Positions 29,304 through 34,438 of a DNA stretch of 34,438 nucleotides are shown here, one piece after another. Source of the stretch: a virus; IMG/VR virus record IMGVR_UViG_3300034062_002177, positions 1-34,438 of that record; one strand, given 5' to 3'. A program made the position numbers and the translations under genes. Under the pieces are notes generated by a model, which saw only the letters and a program-made list of their open reading frames with translations, had not been told where the DNA came from and did not search any database. Positions within the stretch are counted from its first letter, which is position 1; the number at the start of each line of letters is the position of its first letter.

Positions 29304-30653
29304 TTACAGAGCGTTAAACCCTCGGACGGTTCGACTGGCGAATGTGTTCCTCGATGTGGTAACCGATGCCGCTCCCGTCATGGCTCCGCTGATGCGACTG
29401 CCGAGTGCAATGCAAGCAAGCAATGCGTCCGCACGGTCCGGTGATTTCATGCTTTTCGCTGCCATCTTCTCCTTCGATTCGACTCTCAATTTACCCGTTT
29501 CGTTCCACTCGCTTTTCCGCGTGGTGATCTGCGAGAATGTCATCGGATCGAGTTCGCCGACGTGTATTCTCCCGCGCTCCAGCTCACGACTGGCAACGTG
29601 CCAGACCTGCGCGATCAGGTTTGCGTATTCGTCTTTCTCACTCGCTGGCTTGCCGCCGTGGAAGCGGTTGATGTGCCAGCCAAGCTCGGCGAACTGGTCA
29701 CAGAAGCCGGTGCCTAGTCCGTCGGCGTCTCCCCAAATCTGACCGGCGGTGAGTCCTTCTGTTTGAAACATCTGTATGAATTCGCGTGCCGCCTGCACTG
29801 TGTCCCGCTCCTGCCATGCTCGTATGATGCGTGCGTGATTCCCGCGGCGAATTGCCAGAACGTTTTCATCTCGTCCCGCGGCGAAGTCACAGAATGCTAC
29901 GATCTCACCGTGAGCGTTTGGTTTCGGCTGTGCATCGAGTGCATTGCGTAGCAAGTCTGGAGCGAGAACCAAGCGGTCGAAGTCCTCGGTGAACTCGGCG
30001 AGGTGCTTTGAGCGGTAGAGCGGATGTGATTCGCCATACTTGATTCTGTCCAGTTCCCGCTTCTCCGCGCTGATGTGAGCGCAGTCGGTCGATGGCACCC
30101 TGATCGTCTTGTAGAGGCTGGAGTTCTTGTGGAAGCTGTCGTAGAACTGACCGCGCGGCGCACCCGGTGACGACACCCAAAGTTCCATTTTACGCGTGCA
30201 TCGGTCGAACGCTTCGAAGATAGCGTCTGGAACCGTCTTGGCTTCGTCAATGATGAGAAAAACTGGATCCACGTCTCCGCCGATCTTCGGGTGATGTCCT
30301 TCCGCTCTCCCCGGGTTATCGGTCGAGAAGCCGAAAGCATAGCCGCCCTCGGGCGTTCGTAGCTCCTCGCTCATGAATCGCCAATGCGGGAACCTGTGCT
30401 GATAGACCTTCACCGCGCCCCAGAGTTGCTTCTCGATCTGCATCCATGAGCCGCTGGTGAAAATGCACTGCCCACGCGGGAACTCATGCAGGAACCAAAG
30501 CACAAGCGGCGCCACAAGCCGCGCCGTCTTGCCGCTGCCGTTCGCTGCGACCACGCTGGTCGGCTGTTCCATCGCGACCGACTCCATGGCTTCGCACTGC
30601 CAAAGGTATGGCACAATTCCTAGAACACGGACGCAGAACTCTGTCGGGGTCAT
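29304..30653 (-). CDS. terL: Terminase large subunit
   Basis: The 449-aa packaging motor carries Walker A AANGSGKT (residues 36-43), Walker B VFLIIDEA (131-138), a coupling SSPGAP motif, and the RNase H-like nuclease part with AFCDFAAGRDENV, IWGDADGLGTG and a final PDRADALLA. The acidic residues of these segments would form the metal site that cuts concatemers. It overlaps the GIY-YIG gene by ATGA. The 46-base gap to the portal gene holds no convincing promoter. Confidence 0.92.
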   Translation of the reverse strand: MTPTEFCVRVLGIVPYLWQCEAMESVAMEQPTSVVAANGSGKTARLVAPLVLWFLHEFPRGQCIFTSGSWMQIEKQLWGAVKVYQHRFPHWRFMSEELRTPEGGYAFGFSTDNPGRAEGHHPKIGGDVDPVFLIIDEAKTVPDAIFEAFDRCTRKMELWVSSPGAPRGQFYDSFHKNSSLYKTIRVPSTDCAHISAEKRELDRIKYGESHPLYRSKHLAEFTEDFDRLVLAPDLLRNALDAQPKPNAHGEIVAFCDFAAGRDENVLAIRRGNHARIIRAWQERDTVQAAREFIQMFQTEGLTAGQIWGDADGLGTGFCDQFAELGWHINRFHGGKPASEKDEYANLIAQVWHVASRELERGRIHVGELDPMTFSQITTRKSEWNETGKLRVESKEKMAAKSMKSPDRADALLACIALGSRISGAMTGAASVTTSRNTFASRTVRGFNAL

Positions 30654-31015
30654 ACAAATGATGGCATTTTTGACATTTCCCTTTGTTTCGATTCAGAATT
30701 TAGCGCGTAGAACATTTCTATCAAGTTATCGTCACTTAGCCCTTTTTTGTTCAATGGCGGCTGTAATCTGATGATTTCACACGCTTCCGCGTAGTTCATG
30801 TATGCTTCGCGCTCCTCGTGGTGCAGTCCTCGTGCCCATTGATCGTGTGAAGTCACTCCCACCTCATCAAAGCATTTCGAGACTGAGTGCATCGAAATTC
30901 TCCTGCGGATGTCTCGCGTTTGCCCTACATACTGTATCGCGCCATCCAGATAAAGTCTGTAAATGACGTATTTTCTGCCGTATTTCGCAGCAAGTCTTTC
31001 GATTAGCTCTTTCAT
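30650..31015 (-). CDS. GIY-YIG nuclease between the terminase genes
   Basis: The 121-aa protein has the GIY-YIG core: KYVIYRLYLDGAIQYVGQTRDIRRRI near residues 15-40, with the expected Arg after it, followed by HEEREAYMNYAEACEII, where the catalytic Glu could lie. It is joined by ATGA to both terminase genes, which argues for an integrated function rather than a recent homing insertion. HNH nucleases next to terminase are needed for packaging in HK97-like phages; this could be an analogue. A homing endonuclease is the alternative. Confidence 0.78.
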   Translation of the reverse strand: MKELIERLAAKYGRKYVIYRLYLDGAIQYVGQTRDIRRRISMHSVSKCFDEVGVTSHDQWARGLHHEEREAYMNYAEACEIIRLQPPLNKKGLSDDNLIEMFYALNSESKQREMSKMPSFV

Positions 31016-31428
31016 TTTTTCGCTTTGCCCTTTGCTAGTTCAACGAGTGCGGCAAGATTGACTTCCTGCTCTGGCGAAAGTGAAACAGTCGCTTGAGTAA
31101 TCGGAGCGCCGTCTGGACCGCTGATCTCTTGCTTGTCAGCCTGTCCGAGCATGTTTTTGCCGAGGAAAATGAGCATCGTGACATTGCCAGCGAGCGCCAC
31201 CTCGATCTGTTTTTTCCGCAATCTCGTTTTCCCGTTCTCCCGTCCTTTTGTAATTTCAGCCGCAAAATTTCGTTCAATCGTGTCCGTGGAACAATTACAC
31301 GCTGCCGCAATCTCCTTGTTGCTGCACCCGATGGACGCGAGCTGTTCAACCAGCCGAGGATCGACGTTCGCCTTTGGTCTGCCTACTTTCGCTGGTTCAG
31401 TATCGATTGGTTTCTTTTTGCTGCTCAT
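31012..31428 (-). CDS. terS: Terminase small subunit
   Basis: The 138-aa protein has a basic start with GRPK, a helix-turn-helix (QLASIGCSNKEIAAACNCSTDTIERNF at residues about 29-55), and a helical oligomerisation part (RLRKKQIEVALAGNVTMLIFLGKN). A charged C-terminus follows. It recognises the packaging start and hands DNA to the large subunit. Order with the GIY-YIG and large terminase genes confirms it. Confidence 0.8.
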   Translation of the reverse strand: MSSKKKPIDTEPAKVGRPKANVDPRLVEQLASIGCSNKEIAAACNCSTDTIERNFAAEITKGRENGKTRLRKKQIEVALAGNVTMLIFLGKNMLGQADKQEISGPDGAPITQATVSLSPEQEVNLAALVELAKGKAKK

Positions 31429-32741
31429 GATTCATATGATTCTATTGCGGAGCCTTCCTGCTGCGCTTTGAGTTCGTCGAACGTCTTGCCGCTGGCTTCG
31501 TGGATCGCCTGCTTGCCAGTGAAGTCCTGCCAGCGTTTTACTATTACATCGTTGTAATCAGGAGAAAGCTCCATGAGGAATCCACTCTTCCCTTTCTTTT
31601 CACACGCAAGAAGCGTCGAACCGCTACCTCCGAAAAGATCAATTACGGTTTTGCATTCCTTGCCGTATTCATCAAAACACCATTCAGCAAGCGCAACTGG
31701 CTTCTGTGTAGGATGCACACGCTTTTGCCCATGCTCCGAAGCTTTAACCATTCCGTTCCACATATGCTGAAATAATCGGACAGCGGTTTTTTGATTCGTC
31801 CACGCAAGTTCTGCGTCCGCAAAATTACCAGAATTCTTCTTGTCCCATACTATCCAGCAGGAAGAGTTCGGAAGGTGTGAGGCGTAGTAGTTGCCGCCCC
31901 ATATAATTTCAACTACTGCTCCTAGTGTTGCGATTACCTGTATCGCCTCAACCGCTGTGTCAATCGTTTCATCCCCAATCACTTGCGAGAAGTTACTTGA
32001 TTCTATCACATTTGATTTGTCCCTTTTCTCGTTTTTCTTTCCCCCGAAAGCACCGCCCCCCCCTACCTTCTTTCCGCTAACAATAGAAATGCCATAAGGA
32101 GGATCAGTAAAAACCATGTCGGCCTTCTGCCCATCCATCAGCTTGTTCACCGCATCAATGCTCGTTGAATCCCCGCACATTAGCCGATGATTTCCCATGA
32201 TCCAAACGTCTCCGAGCACAGTCACCGGATTGACTGGTGGTTCTGGCACCTCGTCTGGATCGGTTTCGCCTTCGATTGTTTCTGTGAGCAAGTCGGCAAG
32301 CTCTGATTCATCAAAACCAGTCAGAGATAAATCAAAATTGTCATCTTGCAATTCTGCCAACTCCAGCGCAAGCATTGAATCATCCCATCCGCTGTTGAGT
32401 GCCAGCTTGTTATCAGCGATGACGTAAGCCTTGCGCTGCGTCTCTGTCAAGTGATCCAGTCGAATGCACGGCACCTCGGTGAGTCCGAGCTTCTGCGCTG
32501 CCATGATGCGACCGTGACCGGCGATGATGCCGTTCTCTGCGTCGATCAGCACCGGGTTAGTAAATCCAAACTCTCGGATGCTGCCTGCAATCTGTGCCAC
32601 TTGTGCCTCGCTATGTGTCCTGCTATTCCGCGCGTATGGGATCAGTGAGTCGGTTTTGAGTATTTCTATTTTCGGTTTGTTTTTCATGACGTAGTTTTCT
32701 CTTGACGTGTTTTTCTCTGTTGGTAAAATCTTGGTTATCAC
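31425..32741 (-). CDS. ParB-like domain fused to an N6/N4 DNA methyltransferase
   Basis: A 438-aa fusion. Residues about 24-120 hold a ParB-like domain (SLIPYARNSRTHSE, GIIAGHGRIMAAQ). From about residue 175 comes a DNA methyltransferase with DPPY at about 213-216 (catalytic motif IV), then HPTQKP and DLFGGSGST near 370 (S-adenosylmethionine binding), the beta-class order. A Gly-rich loop (VGGGGAFGG) follows DPPY. It starts at a GTG in a GTGA overlap with the MuF-like gene; an internal ATG at 32687 is possible. Likely methylates phage DNA to avoid host restriction or mark packaging. No partner endonuclease is visible. Confidence 0.88.
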   Translation of the reverse strand: MITKILPTEKNTSRENYVMKNKPKIEILKTDSLIPYARNSRTHSEAQVAQIAGSIREFGFTNPVLIDAENGIIAGHGRIMAAQKLGLTEVPCIRLDHLTETQRKAYVIADNKLALNSGWDDSMLALELAELQDDNFDLSLTGFDESELADLLTETIEGETDPDEVPEPPVNPVTVLGDVWIMGNHRLMCGDSTSIDAVNKLMDGQKADMVFTDPPYGISIVSGKKVGGGGAFGGKKNEKRDKSNVIESSNFSQVIGDETIDTAVEAIQVIATLGAVVEIIWGGNYYASHLPNSSCWIVWDKKNSGNFADAELAWTNQKTAVRLFQHMWNGMVKASEHGQKRVHPTQKPVALAEWCFDEYGKECKTVIDLFGGSGSTLLACEKKGKSGFLMELSPDYNDVIVKRWQDFTGKQAIHEASGKTFDELKAQQEGSAIESYES

Positions 32742-33625
32742 ATCCTTAGCGCCTGTCTAAGCGCATCGAGCGTGGGTTTGCCGTCTCTGCCGATTGCTTG
32801 CGGTCCGAGCCTATCTGTGATGGTTTTCCGTGCTTCGTTTGCCAGTTCTGGCGTGAGGTCATCGATGTTTGCATCGACTCCAGCGTTGAATTGCTTTCCG
32901 AGGTCAACGCCAAATTGCGCGACGTTCGGAGCTTTGACCCGTTCGCCTTTTCTGACCAGCTTTCGGCGCTCGGCTTCGGCTCGTTTGACCGGCTCTTGGA
33001 TCATGTATGAATTGAAGCCGAACGGACCCCATGGCACGTCGAAGCCACCGATGTCTGCTGCGTTCTGAAATTGCCAATAGGCGAAGTCGTCCCAGCGTCT
33101 CACGTCACCTTCTGCCTCAACATGTCGCTGCCGCTTGATGCGCGCTCCCGGGCGCCGGACAAAGCGTGCCGCGGGATTGAGATTGAGCCAGTCCTCGTTT
33201 CTCATTCTGCCTTGCCATTGCGCGAAGGTTGACGCTTGCTCTAGGTTGGTGTTGTAGATCAGTTGTAAGCGAGCGTTTGAAATGACGTTGGTGATCTTGG
33301 TGTCCTTGTAGTCGGCGGGCGTCGCCAGTCCTTCCTGAATCAGAAACTCCGCGGAACGCTCGCGGAACTTGGCGAGTCCTGTCTCCTTGTAGGCTGTCAC
33401 GATCTCGCCCGTGTTTACGTCCACGATCTCCTCTGTGGCGTCCGCTTGCCAGTCCAGCAACATGTTGCGCATTTTGTTCAGAACGCGCGCTGAGGTCACT
33501 GTGGCGCTGAAAAACGAGCGATTGCGAATAGCCGGTGCCATCGCCGACCACTCACGCCAACGAAACCACGAAGGCGTCACTTTGCGCCGTGATAGATTTT
33601 CGATTGCTTGAAGGAATGAGTTCAT
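32738..33625 (-). CDS. MuF-like minor head protein, right copy
   Basis: This 295-aa protein differs from the left copy at four positions: Ser/Leu 3, then Arg/Lys (FRERSAEF), Thr/Gln (KDTKIT) and Lys/Gln (EARKTI). Family evidence is the same (NTNLEQASTFAQWQ, RQRHVEAEG, DDFAYW). DNA changes are far more often silent than not, so both versions have been kept functional by selection. It is followed by the complete methyltransferase gene through a GTGA overlap, which makes this the intact late-operon context. Confidence 0.75.
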   Translation of the reverse strand: MNSFLQAIENLSRRKVTPSWFRWREWSAMAPAIRNRSFFSATVTSARVLNKMRNMLLDWQADATEEIVDVNTGEIVTAYKETGLAKFRERSAEFLIQEGLATPADYKDTKITNVISNARLQLIYNTNLEQASTFAQWQGRMRNEDWLNLNPAARFVRRPGARIKRQRHVEAEGDVRRWDDFAYWQFQNAADIGGFDVPWGPFGFNSYMIQEPVKRAEAERRKLVRKGERVKAPNVAQFGVDLGKQFNAGVDANIDDLTPELANEARKTITDRLGPQAIGRDGKPTLDALRQALRM

Positions 33626-33897
33626 CTCGTTGATTCTGCGCTGGTCAGTTCGGCGATTGCTCGCTTTCCTGCTGCGGTCAGGTGGTATGTCGAAGGTCTG
33701 CCAGCTCGCTTGGCGATGTAGCCCTTTTGAGTCAGGCTCCAGAGCTTATTGTTGACAAAAACCAAGCTGGCTTTGGCTTGAGTGGCGATTTCGCGCATAG
33801 TTTTCCCATCGGTAATGACGAAGATTTGAGCTTCGCTGATTCCGATGCCAAGCATGTAGAGTTTGCCAACAATGGCATGAACCGTGGTAGTGGTCAC
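33622..33897 (-). CDS. Small winged-helix DNA-binding protein, right copy
   Basis: 91 aa from GTG 33897; an in-frame stop upstream excludes a longer form in this copy. One residue differs from the left copy. Upstream, TTGCCA and TATCTT are 16 bases apart, with the -10-like box ending just 6 bases before the GTG, so a leaderless transcript is conceivable, as is coupling from the 27-aa ORF. The stop overlaps the MuF-like ATG. Confidence 0.7.
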   Translation of the reverse strand: MTTTTVHAIVGKLYMLGIGISEAQIFVITDGKTMREIATQAKASLVFVNNKLWSLTQKGYIAKRAGRPSTYHLTAAGKRAIAELTSAESTR

Positions 33898-33977
33898 AAA
33901 AGCAAGATACAGAAATCTGAGCGCTTGGCAAGCGTGAAATCGGATTGAGTTCGCCCCTGCTCCTCGCGCCTGAACAT
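33894..33977 (-). CDS. Possible 27-aa coupled ORF, right copy
   Basis: Same layout as 1305-1388: ATG in the hairpin loop and TGA overlapping the GTG of the winged-helix gene. In this copy the frame is open further up to an ATG at 34004 that shares a base with the DnaA-like stop, giving 36 aa. The left copy loses that extension by a one-base difference. Confidence 0.3.
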   Translation of the reverse strand: MFRREEQGRTQSDFTLAKRSDFCILLL

Positions 33978-33992
33978 TGCGGGAGCAGAGGC
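33953..33992. promoter_or_regulatory. Conserved hairpin, right copy
   Basis: GCCCCTGCTCC (33953-33963) pairs with GGAGCAGAGGC (33982-33992). The stem is unchanged from 1364-1402, while the loop has one extra base. Confidence 0.5.
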
Positions 33993-34003
33993 ATTAGTTC
34001 CCA

Positions 34004-34285
34004 TCAGTCACTCGACTGGGAGAGTGTTAGCGCGGTTTTTGCCGCATCGTAAGCTTTGACCATGGCACGAGCCTGTTCGATCTTGCGGCAGTTGTGCATA
34101 ACTGTGGTGTGATCCGTGCCGAAAACGGTGCCGATGCGAGATAAGACCCATCCTCGGTCACGCATGACAGCCTGCACGACTGCGCGAGCGTCTGCTGCTG
34201 CTTGGACACGCGTCTTGCTAGTCACAAGCTTTGTATCCACGTCCATTTCATTTGCGACGATTTCGATAATGTCTGAGATTTTCAT
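34004..34285 (-). CDS. DnaA domain IV-like DNA-binding protein, right version
   Basis: This 93-aa protein matches DnaA domain IV well: IIEIVANEMDVDTKLVTSKTR, ADARAVVQAVMRDRGW, RIGTVFGTDHTTVMHNCRKIE. The TDHTTV stretch is the DnaA-box reading signature, intact here and altered in the left copy. The AAA+ part of DnaA is absent, so it may bind DnaA-like boxes in phage or host DNA and compete with, or recruit, host DnaA. Start is ATG 34285 in an ATGA overlap with the 51-aa gene. Confidence 0.78.
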   Translation of the reverse strand: MKISDIIEIVANEMDVDTKLVTSKTRVQAAADARAVVQAVMRDRGWVLSRIGTVFGTDHTTVMHNCRKIEQARAMVKAYDAAKTALTLSQSSD

Positions 34286-34437
34286 TGTTTTTGTTTGTGC
34301 CGTTTTCTCATCCCCTCCCACGATACTTCGTAGGCTCTCTCCCATGCGGGGTTGCGATTGACTATCAACACCCACCAAATGCTCCTGCGCTTGCGGAAAA
34401 CGTGCGAGATCCGCGCTTGCTTTTGTTTGTTTTTCAT
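34282..34437 (-). CDS. 51-aa basic protein with junction tail, right copy
   Basis: Complete within the window (ATG 34437-34435). It ends WEGMRKRHKQKQ, with TGA overlapping the DnaA-like ATG. Two residues differ from the left copy. Its direct junction to the DnaA-like gene shows the arrangement without the zinc-ribbon cassette. Confidence 0.6.
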   Translation of the reverse strand: MKNKQKQARISHVFRKRRSIWWVLIVNRNPAWERAYEVSWEGMRKRHKQKQ

Positions 34438-34438
34438 G

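Larger units (their letters stand above)
32590..34438. repeat. Right copy of the terminal near-repeat
   Basis: Counterpart of 1-2330. It lacks the 481 bases holding the zinc-ribbon gene, so the 51-aa gene joins the DnaA-like gene directly. The window ends one base past the ATG of the 51-aa gene. Confidence 0.9.

Noticed and set aside
32053-32063. Run of C residues in the methyltransferase gene as a phase-variable tract
   Set aside because: It encodes part of the Gly-rich loop and is short. A single sequence gives no evidence of length variation, so it is only noted.
1-34438. CRISPR arrays, tRNA genes, insertion sequences, integrase, CI-type repressor
   Set aside because: None seen. No regular spacer-repeat pattern, no tRNA-like cloverleaf, no transposase or recombinase motif. 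Lifestyle (virulent or temperate) is therefore left open.

Overview
The window looks like one nearly complete genome of a tailed double-stranded DNA phage, most likely a siphovirus (tape measure, tail tube and hub are present; no sheath is seen), with a Mu-like head module. It has no rRNA or tRNA genes, no metabolic genes, and no recognisable integrase, transposase or CI-type repressor. I cannot name the host. Clear AGGAGG ribosome binding sites in front of some genes suggest a bacterium that uses Shine-Dalgarno initiation. All protein genes I accept lie on the minus strand, so functional order runs from high to low coordinates.

Ends: bases 1-2330 and 32590-34438 are two diverged copies of the same region (start of a methyltransferase gene, MuF-like head gene, winged-helix gene, DnaA-domain-like gene, 51-aa gene). 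Both ends therefore fall at the same place on a circular or circularly permuted map of about 32.1 kb (right-end version) or 32.6 kb (left-end version, which has 481 extra bases). The simplest reading is one circular genome assembled from two co-existing strain variants. A real duplication cannot be excluded.

Early region (about 11.9 kb down to 1.4 kb): a leftward promoter near 11.93 kb starts a dense run of small genes. These include a ribbon-helix-helix-like protein, an SSB-like protein with an acidic tail, a ParB-like protein, RecT, a YqaJ/lambda-type exonuclease, a RuvC-like resolvase and a replication-initiator-like protein. About twenty small unknown proteins follow, several with zinc ribbons or one membrane helix. 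Two further promoters of similar sequence lie near 7.24 and 4.59 kb. Genes are chained by ATGA or GTGA stop/start overlaps.

Late region (33.6 kb down to 12.4 kb): MuF-like head protein, ParB-methyltransferase fusion, small terminase, GIY-YIG nuclease, large terminase, portal, morphogenesis protein, Mu-I-like protease/scaffold, major capsid, cement-like protein, connectors, tail tube, tape measure, hub, a glycosyltransferase inside the tail genes, a BppU-like protein, a repeat-rich fibre, a probable holin, a DUF1353-like protein, a CHAP endolysin and a metallophosphoesterase. A textbook leftward terminator ends this run at 12312-12342.

Control region (11886-12436): the longest stretch without a protein gene. 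It holds the early promoter, two tandem 20-bp palindromes 22 bp apart, an 11-bp direct repeat, and on the plus strand a good promoter followed by about 155 bases of highly structured sequence ending in its own terminator. This putative small RNA is the only plus-strand gene I can support and, with the cassette-like junctions at 1.69-2.33 kb, the most novel-looking content. All identifications are by reading alone; no database search was run.
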